Part shown: piece after piece, positions 37,128 to 45,810 of the stretch
Layout of the letters: the number at the start of each line of letters is the position of its first letter
How positions within the stretch are numbered: the first letter of the stretch is position 1
From: Bacteroidales bacterium
GTDB taxonomy: Bacteria; Bacteroidota; Bacteroidia; Bacteroidales; Prolixibacteraceae
Reading direction: 5' to 3'
Assembly: GCA_012729335.1 (NCBI GenBank)
Contig: JAAYDJ010000035.1
Location: 372,001 to 436,000 of the forward strand
DNA: 64,000 bases
Notes under the pieces: model-generated
Told to the model about the DNA's origin: nothing
The model's input: only the letters and a program-made list of their open reading frames with translations
Database searches by the model: none
Made by a program: the position numbers and the translations under genes

Positions 37128-37949
37128 ATGAGAAAATCATTTTTCCACCTTTTTCTTCTGGCGATCATCGTGCTGGCCGGCTGTCAGCCCAAAACAGGCG
37201 CTCCGGAATACCAGCTGGTGTGGAGCGATGAGTTCGATTACGAAGGATTGCCCGACTCCGCGAAGTGGAGTTTCGACACCGCCGGGAATGCCTATGGCTG
37301 GGGAAACAACGAACTGCAATATTACACCAGTCAGCGCCCTGAGAATGCTTTTGTGAGCAACGGGGTTCTGACCATCTCCGCACTGCGTGAGCCCATGGAT
37401 GGCCGCGAATATACCTCAGCGCGGCTGATCACCAGGGAGAAGGGGGACTGGCTTTACGGCCGGTTCGAGATCAGCGCCAAACTGCCCGCCGGCAGGGGCC
37501 TCTGGCCCGCCATCTGGATGATGCCCACAGACAGTGAATACGGTGGATGGCCCGCCAGCGGCGAAATCGACATCATGGAAAACGTGGGGTATGACCCCGA
37601 CACCATTGTAGGGACCGCCCACACCCAGGCCTATAACCATTCCATAGGCACCCAGAAAAGCGGAAGACTCAGCGTACCCGACTGCCATGACAACTTTCAT
37701 GTGTATGCTCTTGAGTGGGAACCTCATGAGTACCGGCTTTATGTCGATTCCATCCACTACTACACCTTTGAAAACGAAGGGACCGGTTTTGCAGGATGGC
37801 CTTTTGACAAGCGGTTTTACCTGTTGCTCAACGTGGCCGTCGGAGGAAACTGGGGCGGCAGGATGGGCGTGGATACCACCGCCTTTCCGCAACATTTGGA
37901 AGTCGATTACGTAAGGGTTTTTCAGAAACCCGGCGCTGTAAAGCCGTAA
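37128..37949 (+). CDS. GH16 endo-beta-glucanase (laminarinase-like) lipoprotein
   Basis: This 273-residue GH16 enzyme cleaves beta-1,3 (and possibly mixed-linkage) glucans. The lipobox VLAGC gives Cys19, so it is membrane-anchored, probably at the cell surface. The catalytic motif GEIDIMENVG carries the nucleophile Glu146, Asp148 and the acid/base Glu151, in the ExDxxE form with the extra Met of the beta-bulge type usual for laminarinases. GWGNNELQYYT and WPAIWMMP are further markers. The ATG at 37128 is chosen because it opens the signal peptide; an earlier frame start at 37071 lies inside the terminator. The second GH16 gene follows 151 bases downstream. Confidence 0.95.
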   Translation: MRKSFFHLFLLAIIVLAGCQPKTGAPEYQLVWSDEFDYEGLPDSAKWSFDTAGNAYGWGNNELQYYTSQRPENAFVSNGVLTISALREPMDGREYTSARLITREKGDWLYGRFEISAKLPAGRGLWPAIWMMPTDSEYGGWPASGEIDIMENVGYDPDTIVGTAHTQAYNHSIGTQKSGRLSVPDCHDNFHVYALEWEPHEYRLYVDSIHYYTFENEGTGFAGWPFDKRFYLLLNVAVGGNWGGRMGVDTTAFPQHLEVDYVRVFQKPGAVKP

Positions 37950-38100
37950 TTCCCGCTCATCACCGTCAGGATATGACCTGGCCACGCTTTCCCGGAATTC
38001 AGACCAGGAGAGACCGGAAAGGAGTCAAGGGATTGCGGCAATACTGCCGTTAAAATCAATTACCGGGTTCTAATATCATTATTCACAGGAGACCAATACC

Positions 38101-39891
38101 ATGATCACCAGATTTCTTCTTCTTTCGGCTGTCACAATCCTGCTGTGGGCAGGGGGTTTCCGTGCGGAGGCACAGGATGGGTGTTCCCAGTTGATATGGG
38201 CCGATGAGTTCAATGTGGAAGGCGCCCCTGATCCCACCCGCTGGAATTTCGAAACCGGCGGCGGCGGATGGGGCAACAACGAGCTCCAGTTTTATACCGA
38301 CAGCCGCAACAACTCCTATGTAAGCAACGGCACCCTGAAGATCCACGCCCGCAAGAGCAACAATGCCTGGACTTCAGCACGGATGGTGACCGCGGGAAAA
38401 GCCTCCTGGCAATACGGCCGCTTCGAAATCAGGGCCAAGCTCCCCACAGGAAGGGGCACCTGGCCCGCACTCTGGATGATGCCCCAAAATTCCATCTATG
38501 GAGGGTGGCCCCAAAGCGGGGAAATCGACATCATGGAACATGTGGGCTACGACCCCGGAAAGATCCATGGAACCGTGCACACCGAAGCCTATAACCATAA
38601 ACTGGGCACCCAGAAGGGCAGCAACGTCATGGTCAGCAATTTCAATACAGAATTCCACCTCTATGCCATCGAGTGGACCGAGAGCCAAATCACCTGGTAT
38701 GTCGACGGCAAATCCTACTTCACTTTCCTCAACGAGAAAAAAACCTACAAAGAGTGGCCCTTCGACCATCCTTTCTTCCTGATCTTCAACATCGCCATTG
38801 GCGGGGACTGGGGGGGTGCCCAGGGGATCGATCCCGCCCTGACCGAAGCGGTGATGGAAATCGATTATGTGAGGGTCTACAGCAATTCGCTTCCCCGGCC
38901 TGTAGTGCAGGGACCTGCCTTTGTGGTGCCAGGGAAGCAGGTCACCTTCTCGGTGACACAGCCCATTCAGGCCACCTATCACTGGACTTTCCCCGAAGGG
39001 GTGAGTCTGGTTTCGGGAGCGGGAACGGCAGCCGTGACGGTCATCTGGGGCGACCAGCCCGGAGAGGTCGTGGCTGAAGTGCGCAACAGCTGTGACAGCG
39101 TAGCCTCCGCCCCATTTATGGTTAATCTGCAGACACAACCGGAAGGGGAGTATCTGGTGATTCCCTTCAGGGGCAACAACCAGGAACTTCTCTGGAGCGC
39201 GGTGCCCGGTGACCAGAACCAGATCTCCCTCCGGGAAGAAAACGGCGAGCTGGTGGTCACCTACAACATCCAGAATCCCAACGCCAACCCCCGTTTGGCC
39301 TTTCAGTTTGCCGCGGCCACCGACCTGACCCGCCACAGGGAGATGAGCCTGCAACTGGCCGCCGCTGCCGGGGCCGCCCCTTCCAATATGAGAATTGACC
39401 TGTTGGATGCCGCAGGCCGCAACGACCTTAACGACCTTTTTAAAATAGACAACTATACCGGCACAGGGCAGTATACCACCCACACCAAAACCTTTGCCAT
39501 GAATTCCAGCGCCGGTTGGGAGCCCTCAAAGGTCAGCCAGGTCAGGGTGTACTTTAACTATGGTATCCTGGGTCAACGGGGCGCAGGGGAGTTCCGGCTG
39601 AAGAATATGAAGATGCGTGACCCGTTGTATGTGAAAACCCTTTTGGCGCCGGCAGGGGGGAACCTCACCATATGGCCCAACCCTGTCAGGGATTGGGTCA
39701 GCATCCGTTCAGGCGAGCCTATCTCCACCCTGACGGTCATGACCATGCAGGGCCAGGTGGTGTCCGTCACGCATTTCCCTGCGGTTCTCACCACACGGGC
39801 CAACCTATCGGCTCTACCCCCCGGCAGTTACATCCTCTCCCTGTCAGGAAACAAGGGGGTAACCGGTCGCTCTCTCATCGTGAAGCGATAA
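38101..39891 (+). CDS. GH16 laminarinase with PKD-like domain, carbohydrate module and type IX sorting domain
   Basis: This 596-residue exported glucanase has a Sec signal ending at about residue 25. The GH16 domain (about 26-262) has Glu141, Asp143 and Glu146 in GEIDIMEHVG and is close in sequence to its neighbour. A PKD-like Ig domain is at about 265-345. A beta-sandwich carbohydrate-binding-like module (about 350-510) follows. The last 75 residues are a type IX type A sorting domain: LTIWPNPVRDWVSI, a central GQVV and LPPGSYILSLSG, ending in LIVKR. It is therefore secreted or surface-attached by the machinery whose porW, porX and gldH are in this window. An AGGAG lies about 10 bases before the ATG. 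It may have arisen by GH16 duplication and domain gain. Confidence 0.95.
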   Translation: MITRFLLLSAVTILLWAGGFRAEAQDGCSQLIWADEFNVEGAPDPTRWNFETGGGGWGNNELQFYTDSRNNSYVSNGTLKIHARKSNNAWTSARMVTAGKASWQYGRFEIRAKLPTGRGTWPALWMMPQNSIYGGWPQSGEIDIMEHVGYDPGKIHGTVHTEAYNHKLGTQKGSNVMVSNFNTEFHLYAIEWTESQITWYVDGKSYFTFLNEKKTYKEWPFDHPFFLIFNIAIGGDWGGAQGIDPALTEAVMEIDYVRVYSNSLPRPVVQGPAFVVPGKQVTFSVTQPIQATYHWTFPEGVSLVSGAGTAAVTVIWGDQPGEVVAEVRNSCDSVASAPFMVNLQTQPEGEYLVIPFRGNNQELLWSAVPGDQNQISLREENGELVVTYNIQNPNANPRLAFQFAAATDLTRHREMSLQLAAAAGAAPSNMRIDLLDAAGRNDLNDLFKIDNYTGTGQYTTHTKTFAMNSSAGWEPSKVSQVRVYFNYGILGQRGAGEFRLKNMKMRDPLYVKTLLAPAGGNLTIWPNPVRDWVSIRSGEPISTLTVMTMQGQVVSVTHFPAVLTTRANLSALPPGSYILSLSGNKGVTGRSLIVKR

Positions 39892-40059
39892 GCGCCAAAT
39901 CTACCTTCGGAACAGATTCTTTTTCTCTCACAACGGCAGAAAAGGGAACGGAGAATCCTCCTGGCAGCAGAAGTGAACAGGGTAATTCCCGCGGAAGCCG
40001 GAGGGTCATGGCCATGTCGTGAAAAACGGCTACCTTGCCCCCGGAATTTGAGGAGTACC

Positions 40060-40698
40060 ATGGAAAGAATATCATTGGAAGGCATCCGGAACATCATCTT
40101 TGATCTGGGTGGTGTTTTGCTCGATCTGGATTTCACGGCCCCGGTGCGTGAATTTGAAGCCCTGGGGCTGAACAGTGGCCACCTCGATTACCGGCAGGCC
40201 ATCAGGGATCCCCTGTTTCTCCGTTTTGAAACAGGTGATGCCACCTCTGGTGAGTTCAGGGAACGCATCAGGGAGATCATCGGGAATCCCGGGGCCCCTG
40301 ACGGGCTGATCGATGCCGCCTGGTGCAGTATGATGGATGCCATCCCCCCGGAAAAGATCACCCTGCTGAAAAGTCTGGCAGAGAGATACCGGCTGTTCCT
40401 CTTCAGTAACACCAATGCCATCCATATCGCCTATTTCCTGGAGCGCTTCGAAAGGCAGTACGGCTACAACGTGGAAACCCTCTTCGAAAAGTGCTTTTAC
40501 TCCCATCTCATCGGCGATCGTAAACCTCTCGCCTCCAGCTTCGAAAAGGTCCTCTCCCTGGGGAACATGCAAAAGGAGGAGACCCTCTTTGTCGATGATT
40601 TTGAGGAGAACGCCCGCGCCGCCGCCGATTTCGGGCTTAAGGCCATCCATTATCGGCCGGGAACCGATCTCTCCCGTTACTTCAACGGACTGACCTGA
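40060..40698 (+). CDS. HAD-superfamily phosphatase
   Basis: This 212-residue HAD hydrolase has the four motifs: IIFDLGGVLLDLD (motif I; the usual second Asp is replaced by Gly-Gly, as in the HAD-IA subgroup), FSNTN (motif II), a Lys before PLASSFE (motif III) and FVDDFEEN (motif IV). It resembles YihX-like sugar-phosphate phosphatases, but the substrate is not known. The ATG at 40060 is chosen for the AGGAG nine bases upstream and for the conserved start of motif I. It lies downstream of the GH16 genes on the same strand and could still belong to that locus. Confidence 0.88.
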   Translation: MERISLEGIRNIIFDLGGVLLDLDFTAPVREFEALGLNSGHLDYRQAIRDPLFLRFETGDATSGEFRERIREIIGNPGAPDGLIDAAWCSMMDAIPPEKITLLKSLAERYRLFLFSNTNAIHIAYFLERFERQYGYNVETLFEKCFYSHLIGDRKPLASSFEKVLSLGNMQKEETLFVDDFEENARAAADFGLKAIHYRPGTDLSRYFNGLT

Positions 40699-40752
40699 CC
40701 CGGGGTGATAATCCGGAAGCATTTTAAATAATTCAATTAAGAAATAAAAGTG

Positions 40753-40783
40753 TTGGAGATTTTAATAAATCAATTTACATTTG
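40753..40783 (+). promoter_or_regulatory. Bacteroidetes promoter of the trp leader
   Basis: TTG at 40753-40755, a 20-base spacer and TACATTTG at 40776-40783 match both elements of the Bacteroidetes consensus (TTTG, 19-21, TAnnTTTG). Transcription would start near 40790, about 14 bases before the leader ATG. It is the best promoter match in the window. Confidence 0.75.
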
Positions 40784-40803
40784 AAGCGTCAATTTTAACG
40801 AGT

Positions 40804-40869
40804 ATGCATTTTTCGGTTTTTCATAACGGCAACTGGTGGTGGTGGCACAGCAAGGTGATCCGCACGTAA
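40804..40869 (+). CDS. trpL: trp leader peptide
   Basis: This 21-codon frame reads MHFSVFHNGN, then four consecutive Trp codons (40834-40845), then HSKVIRT and TAA. Trp is a rare residue, and four in a row just before a terminator hairpin and a tryptophan synthase gene is the classic layout of a trp attenuator leader. No strong Shine-Dalgarno sequence stands before the ATG, which is usual for this phylum. Low charged tRNA-Trp would stall the ribosome at 40834-40845. Stalling would free bases 40865-40879 for pairing, as described for the antiterminator. The peptide itself is not expected to have another role. Confidence 0.85.
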   Translation: MHFSVFHNGNWWWWHSKVIRT

Positions 40870-40944
40870 ACACTTGTCCGTACTGAGAAATTACCTGGGA
40901 AAGAGGGATTTGTTGTTTACGCAGCAAGTCCCTCTTTCTTTTAT
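40865..40944 (+). promoter_or_regulatory. trp attenuator: antiterminator and terminator
   Basis: The terminator stem joins AAAGAGGGA (40900-40908) to TCCCTCTTT (40929-40937), extended by TTGTTG (40910-40915) with CAGCAA (40922-40927, one G-U pair). CTTTTAT follows. An alternative pairing is possible: CGTAAACA (40865-40872) is perfectly complementary to TGTTTACG (40914-40921), with TCC (40877-40879) able to pair with GGA (40906-40908). It overlaps the inner stem and loop of the terminator. Its first strand covers the leader stop codon, so a ribosome finishing the leader would block it and favour termination. This is a ribosome-mediated attenuation layout; the alternative fold is inferred by eye. 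Confidence 0.75.
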
Positions 40945-40989
40945 CTGACATCAATGAACAACTTTAATAACTTCTAAAACTAAAAAGAG

Positions 40990-42363
40990 ATGACACTACT
41001 GAAGAAAATCATGCTGGAAGATGCGGAGATGCCGAAGCAATGGTATAACCTGGCGCCTGATCTGCCCACGCCGATGAATCCCCCGTTGGGCCCCGACGGA
41101 AAGCCTATCACCCCGGAGATGCTGGCTCCGGTGTTTCCGATGAACCTCATTGAGCAGGAGGTGAGCCAGGAGCGGTGGATCGACATTCCGGAGCCCATCA
41201 GGGAGATGCTGGCGGCCTACCGGCCCATTCCGCTGGTACGGGCCTATGGGCTGGAGAAAGCCCTGGGCACCCCTGCGAAGATCTTTTACAAGAACGAGAG
41301 TCTTTCACCGGTGGGAAGTCACAAGGGGAACACGGCGATTGCGCAGGCGTGGTACAACAAGCAATTCGGGATCAAGCGGCTGACCACCGAAACAGGGGCC
41401 GGCCAGTGGGGCAGCGCCCTCTCCTATGCTTCGGCGCTGTTGGGACTCGAGTGCAAGGTGTTTATGGTGCGTGTGAGTTTTAACCAGAAGCCATACAGGA
41501 AAATGATGATGAACACCTGGGGGGCCACCTGTGTGGCCAGTCCGAGTACCGAGACGCAGGCTGGCCGCAATATTCTGGCTGAATTTCCCGACACCCCGGG
41601 GAGCCTGGGCATCGCCATCAGCGAAGCCATCGAACAGGCGGTCATGGATCCCAAGGGAGAAACCCGTTATAGCCTGGGGTCGGTCCTCAACCATGTGATG
41701 CTGCACCAGACCATCATCGGATTGGAGACGAAAAAGCAGTTGGCCAAGGTGGGGATTAAAAAACCCGATGTGGTGGTAGGTTGCTGCGGCGGAGGCAGCA
41801 ATTTCGCCGGGCTTTCGTTTCCCTTCATCTATGACAAGATCCATGGCAGTGATATTAAGATCGTGGGTATCGAGCCCTTCTCGTGTCCGACGCTCACCAA
41901 GGCGCCCTTTGTCTATGACCATGGCGATGTGGCGCGGATGACCCCGCTGCTGCCCATGTACAGCCTGGGGCACAGTTTCATTCCGGCACCCATTCATGCA
42001 GGGGGACTCCGTTACCACGGGATGGCTCCGCTGGTGAGTGCCGCCCTGCGCGACGGCCTCATGGAAGCCCAGGCCGTCCACCAGAGCGAATGCTTTGAGG
42101 CTGGCCTTCTCTTCGCCAAAACCGAAGGGACCATCCCCGCTCCTGAAACCACCCACGCCATTGCCGGTGCCATCCGCGAAGCCAAACTGGCCAAAGAAGA
42201 GGGCAAGGAAAAGATCATCGTCTTCAACTTCACGGGCCACGGCCTCCTTGACCTCGCAGGCTATGAAAAGTATATGACCGGACAGCTCACTGACTATGAA
42301 TACCCTGAGGCAGAGATCACGAAAAACCTCGAAGCCATCAAGGGATATCCGCTGCCCAAATAA
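40990..42363 (+). CDS. trpB2: TrpB2-type tryptophan synthase beta chain
   Basis: This 457-residue pyridoxal-phosphate enzyme is of the TrpB2 class, which joins indole and serine to make tryptophan. TrpB2 proteins are longer than TrpB1 and often lack a partnered TrpA. The cofactor Lys is 112 in GSHKGN, and the phosphate-binding glycine loop is [10 protein letters not shown]. The N-terminal extension ([11 protein letters not shown] and [10 protein letters not shown]) is typical of the class. No trpA or other trp gene is adjacent, so it may use free indole or be a second copy. It is the only gene behind the trp attenuator, and a strong terminator follows it. Confidence 0.93.
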   Translation: MTLLKKIMLEDAEMPKQWYNLAPDLPTPMNPPLGPDGKPITPEMLAPVFPMNLIEQEVSQERWIDIPEPIREMLAAYRPIPLVRAYGLEKALGTPAKIFYKNESLSPVGSHKGNTAIAQAWYNKQFGIKRLTTETGAGQWGSALSYASALLGLECKVFMVRVSFNQKPYRKMMMNTWGATCVASPSTETQAGRNILAEFPDTPGSLGIAISEAIEQAVMDPKGETRYSLGSVLNHVMLHQTIIGLETKKQLAKVGIKKPDVVVGCCGGGSNFAGLSFPFIYDKIHGSDIKIVGIEPFSCPTLTKAPFVYDHGDVARMTPLLPMYSLGHSFIPAPIHAGGLRYHGMAPLVSAALRDGLMEAQAVHQSECFEAGLLFAKTEGTIPAPETTHAIAGAIREAKLAKEEGKEKIIVFNFTGHGLLDLAGYEKYMTGQLTDYEYPEAEITKNLEAIKGYPLPK

Positions 42364-42453
42364 CCGGAATGGCCCTTCCTCCCGGCAGAGTGACCTGAAC
42401 ATGTGCTTGCCGGAATTCTAAAATCCATAATCAATCACACAGGTATTCCTTTC

Positions 42454-42490
42454 AGCCGGCCGGGAGAAATCCCGTGCCGGCTATTTTTTT
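42454..42490 (+). terminator. Rho-independent terminator after trpB2
   Basis: AGCCGGC-CGGGA, loop GAAA, TCCCG-T-GCCGGCT, then ATTTTTTT. The 12-bp stem with one bulge and a T7 tail makes a textbook terminator, so trpB2 is transcribed alone. Confidence 0.93.
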
Positions 42491-42567
42491 CGCCTTTTTT
42501 TCGTAACTTGAGTGATCAAAGGTGGTGTGCATTCATTGGACAATGATCCCCTTAAAAACTGAAAACC

Positions 42568-43653
42568 ATGTTACGGATTGAAATGATGCCTGCGGAATAT
42601 GGCGATTGTATCTGGATAGAATACGGGAAGCCTCAGGGCAGGACCTACCGGGTGCTGATTGACGGCGGACTGGCGGAGTGCGGGAAACTGCTGCGCAAGA
42701 GAATCAAGGCGTTGCCACCCGGGGAGAGGCGTTTTGACCTGGGGGTGGTCACCCATATCGACACCGACCACATCAACGGCATGATCAATCTTCTCAGGGA
42801 TCTTCCCGAAGGTTGCGGATTCGACTGTTTCTGGTTTAACGGCTATGACCAGATCAAGCCCGGTGGCACCAAAGGAATAGCCCAGGGGATCGAGCTGAGC
42901 ACTCTGCTGGCCGGCCTTGAAGCCAAAGAAAAGAGGAAATTCTGGAACAAACCCTTCCGGCGGAAGGCGGTAATGCTTCCTGATACAGGGGAACCACGGA
43001 CGGTGACCCTCCGGGGGGGATTAAGGATGACGATCCTGGGGCCCAACTCCAGGGGGATTTCTGACCTTTTCACCGCGTGGGACAAGGTCGTCAGGGAATC
43101 ACGGATGGTGCCCTTACCGGAAGAAGCCCCGGAAACATACAGGGAAGAAGAACCCTTTCCCGGAGAGGGCGCTGAGACCCTGTCGGTGGAAGAGCTGGCG
43201 GAATCGGATTTTACCCAGGACGACTCCCCATCAAACGGCAGCAGTATTGTGTTGCTGGCCGAATATGGCGAGGAAAGCGTGCTCCTCACCGGGGATGCCT
43301 TTCCGGGAGACATCGTAAAGGGAATCCGGCGGATCCTTCCTGCCGGGGAGAAACTGCCGCTGACCGCCTTTAAGGTGCCTCATCACGGCAGCCGCAACAA
43401 CAACAACAATGCGCTTTTCGATGCCGTCAACTGCCGGAGCTACATGGTGTCAACCAACGGCAAAAAGCACGGTCACCCCGACAGGGAGGGCATCGCCCGG
43501 ATCCTGGTACACGGAACAGGGGATACCGCCCTCTATTTCAACTACAGCCATGAGGCTAACCTGGTATGGTCAGATGACCGTCTGCAGAGCGACTACAGGT
43601 ACAGGGCCTATTATGCCGGAAATGGCAACATGAAAATCGACCTGTCGGAATAA
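42568..43653 (+). CDS. Metallo-beta-lactamase-fold hydrolase, ComEC-like
   Basis: This 361-residue cytoplasmic protein has the metallo-beta-lactamase fold. HIDTDHING (about 62-70) is the HxDxDH metal motif, and LLTGDAFPGD, FKVPHHGSRN and the late STNGKKHGHP supply the other ligands. The latter signatures are those of the ComEC/Rec2 C-terminal nuclease-like group, but there are no membrane segments and no DNA-uptake genes nearby. An acidic insertion at about 185-215 (Glu/Pro/Asp-rich) sits between motifs. The substrate is unknown; nuclease or phosphodiesterase activity is possible. It has its own transcription unit after the trpB2 terminator and is convergent with a small membrane protein. Confidence 0.82.
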   Translation: MLRIEMMPAEYGDCIWIEYGKPQGRTYRVLIDGGLAECGKLLRKRIKALPPGERRFDLGVVTHIDTDHINGMINLLRDLPEGCGFDCFWFNGYDQIKPGGTKGIAQGIELSTLLAGLEAKEKRKFWNKPFRRKAVMLPDTGEPRTVTLRGGLRMTILGPNSRGISDLFTAWDKVVRESRMVPLPEEAPETYREEEPFPGEGAETLSVEELAESDFTQDDSPSNGSSIVLLAEYGEESVLLTGDAFPGDIVKGIRRILPAGEKLPLTAFKVPHHGSRNNNNNALFDAVNCRSYMVSTNGKKHGHPDREGIARILVHGTGDTALYFNYSHEANLVWSDDRLQSDYRYRAYYAGNGNMKIDLSE

Positions 43654-43735
43654 GAGACCAAAGTTGAGCCCTGCACCCCGGCAGCAACCATAAATGACGC
43701 ACTGACCCGGAAGGCAATGATCCGGTCTCCGGAGG

Positions 43736-44218
43736 TCAGCCTCTGCCCCCCAGCCGGGAGAGGGAGCGCAGCTCATCGCGGACTTTTTCCGCTTTTACCC
43801 GGGTTTCCGTTCCGGGCGCGTTAAGCATGGCTTCACGACTCTTCTCCCCGGAAGGAAGGTCAAGCATGGCATCAAGTTCCTCGGCCAGATCACCAGCCCG
43901 GGCGGTGAGAGCCCGTGAACGCTCATTGGCGGCATTGGCTTCATCGCGGGCCCGGGCCGCCTGCGCGTCAGCAGGGACCTTCCCGAAATAATAGCCCAGT
44001 ACCACCCCCGCCAGACCCAGCAAAATCTGAAGAATCTCCTTGCCTTCAGCCAGCTTCTCTTCATCCCCCAGATCAATCAGCCCGAAGGTCCGGGCAATGA
44101 GAACCAGCGTAAACACCAGGATCATTATGCCAAGGATGGCCGTAACCACCTCCTTGACCAGTTGAATCACTTGCTCCTGCGACCACTTGTTTGCTTTGGG
44201 TGCTTCTTGGTTTTCCAT
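43736..44218 (-). CDS. Two-helix membrane protein with coiled-coil tail, function unknown
   Basis: I do not recognise the family of this 160-residue protein. A short hydrophilic start is followed by two membrane helices (about 24-48 and 65-83), separated by an acidic loop (DLGDEEKLAEGKE). An Ala/Arg/Glu-rich coiled coil follows to the end (about 85-160). It could anchor or organise another protein. It is convergent with the metallo-beta-lactamase-fold gene (82 bases between stops). It lies downstream of the aspartyl protease/CBM48 pair on the same strand, 137 bases away. Confidence 0.75.
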   Translation of the reverse strand: MENQEAPKANKWSQEQVIQLVKEVVTAILGIMILVFTLVLIARTFGLIDLGDEEKLAEGKEILQILLGLAGVVLGYYFGKVPADAQAARARDEANAANERSRALTARAGDLAEELDAMLDLPSGEKSREAMLNAPGTETRVKAEKVRDELRSLSRLGGRG

Positions 44219-44355
44219 AACTTTCTCTTTTCAGGTGTATCATTATCATCTCCGGAAACGGGAACACTCCTATCTCAGCCTGATTTTTCGTTCATACCTC
44301 TTCCGGAATCCCTATTTAAATACAATTTACAACATTTATGGGTATGTCGGAGGGA

Positions 44356-45810
44356 TTATTTTCCGGCGGGGATCCAGAGCACGGAGTTTCCTGTACCGTG
44401 TTCGTTTTCTTCAAAGAGGGGATTGGCGGGGTCGAGGATCCACTGTCCGTCGACGATGAACTTGTAGGTATATTTTCCGGGTTGGAGGCGGACAGGGAAC
44501 TTCCAGGAATTCCCTTCCCTGACCATGCGGTAGCCATCGGTATTCCAGCCATTAAAACTTCCGGCGAGAATAACGCTTTTGGCGCCGGCTGAGCCCTTCA
44601 ATTCAAAGATATGATTGGCTTTCAGGGCAATGAAGGAATTTTCATAATCGCCGTGTCCCGTGGAGAAGGGATTGGTGGGATCGGTCATCCAGCGGCCATC
44701 GACGATGAATTTGTACTCGTAATTTCCGGCGGCCGTCACGTAGGGCAATCTCCACCCGGAGGCTGTTTTCTCCATGACCAGCTCGTTCCGGTCCCAGTGG
44801 TTAAAACTGCCGGTGAGCACCACCTTTTGGGCGTCGGTGAATCCATGCAGGGTGAAGAGAAAGGGTTCGCCGATTTCGAGGAAGGAGTTGCTGTATCCCT
44901 GGGCATCCTTGCGCTCCAAAGGGTTGGCAGGGTCGGTCATCCACTGGCCGTCGACCAGAAATTTATAGGCATAGGTACCTTCGCGCAGGTACACGGGAAG
45001 TGTCCATTCGCCGGAACCCTTTTCGAGGGCCACACCCCGGGGATTCCAGCCTGAGAAGTTTCCGGTGACGACGACCGTGCGGGCTTTTTCGTAACCTTTC
45101 AGTCTGAAGGTGTGGTTGGTGCAGTAAACCACCGAATTCCAGGCGCCGGCACTTCCGCGTTCCCGGAGGCGGTTAACGGGATCGGTGGTCCATCGGCCGT
45201 CGATGATGTATTTATAGGCGTATTTTCCCGGGGTAAGTTCCAGGTCGATGATCCATCCCTTACCGGCGCGCCGCATGGGCGTACCCGAGGTACTCCAGCC
45301 GTTGAAGCTTCCGGAGATAAAAACGGACTGTGCTTTCTCGTAGCCGGGGAGGTAAAACTGGGCCCGGCTGCCGGTATAGACAAAGGCATTGCGGAGTTCC
45401 AGGTTATTGAAGCCCCAGACAGTTTCCGACACCTGGTCGCTTCCTTCGAAATCCATCCAGTCGTCGATGAGCAGGAAAAGGTCGGAAGGGAGAGGTTCGG
45501 TGACCACACCTGCCGCCAGCGGTTTGGAGAGTTCCACGATGCCGGGGCCTGCGGTGGCCACCGTCCAGATCTCCCCGGCGGCTTCGATGCGGGTTTTACC
45601 GCTGTACACGGCGGCGACCAGCGTACTGTCCAGGTCAAAGAGTTCTCTGAGCTGTTGCTTCTCCTTCTCCGACCATTTCAGGTGAAGAGTGAAGACCAGC
45701 CTCCCGTCGTCCATGCGGCACACCTTGCCGGGGTCAATCTGGGCGCGTGCCATGCCCCTGGATCCCAGCATCACCGTGAGCACCAGTAAAATCATCCCCA
45801 CGCTTCTCAT
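44356..45810 (-). CDS. Exported protein with four tandem CBM48-like (AMPK glycogen-binding type) domains
   Basis: This 484-residue protein has a signal peptide (about 1-23). An N-terminal domain at about 25-148 looks like a SusF/chalcone-isomerase-type beta domain. Four similar domains follow at about 151-230, 234-315, 317-395 and 400-480. Each has VxxSGSFNGW, then a G-Y-Y-K-Y-F-I-V-D-G-W motif and TDPANPL, the glycogen-binding pattern of CBM48/AMPK beta. No catalytic domain is visible. It probably binds alpha-glucan, or uses the fold to bind proteins, in the periplasm or at the surface. The ATG overlaps the aspartyl protease stop (ATGA), so both are translated as a pair. Confidence 0.9.
   Translation of the reverse strand: MRSVGMILLVLTVMLGSRGMARAQIDPGKVCRMDDGRLVFTLHLKWSEKEKQQLRELFDLDSTLVAAVYSGKTRIEAAGEIWTVATAGPGIVELSKPLAAGVVTEPLPSDLFLLIDDWMDFEGSDQVSETVWGFNNLELRNAFVYTGSRAQFYLPGYEKAQSVFISGSFNGWSTSGTPMRRAGKGWIIDLELTPGKYAYKYIIDGRWTTDPVNRLRERGSAGAWNSVVYCTNHTFRLKGYEKARTVVVTGNFSGWNPRGVALEKGSGEWTLPVYLREGTYAYKFLVDGQWMTDPANPLERKDAQGYSNSFLEIGEPFLFTLHGFTDAQKVVLTGSFNHWDRNELVMEKTASGWRLPYVTAAGNYEYKFIVDGRWMTDPTNPFSTGHGDYENSFIALKANHIFELKGSAGAKSVILAGSFNGWNTDGYRMVREGNSWKFPVRLQPGKYTYKFIVDGQWILDPANPLFEENEHGTGNSVLWIPAGK

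Larger units (their letters stand above)
40699..40989 (+). other. 5' leader region of trpB2
   Basis: This 291-base spacer contains, in order, a consensus promoter, a leader peptide gene with four Trp codons, an antiterminator candidate, a terminator and 45 bases of leader up to the trpB2 ATG. Each part is listed separately. The first 50 bases after the HAD gene show nothing clear. Confidence 0.75.

Noticed and set aside
38374-39483. 369-codon open frame antisense to the second GH16 gene
   Set aside because: Shadow of a gene with intact catalytic motifs; the peptide has no family features.
41305-42402. 365-codon open frame antisense to trpB2
   Set aside because: Shadow of trpB2, which has the cofactor Lys and glycine loop.
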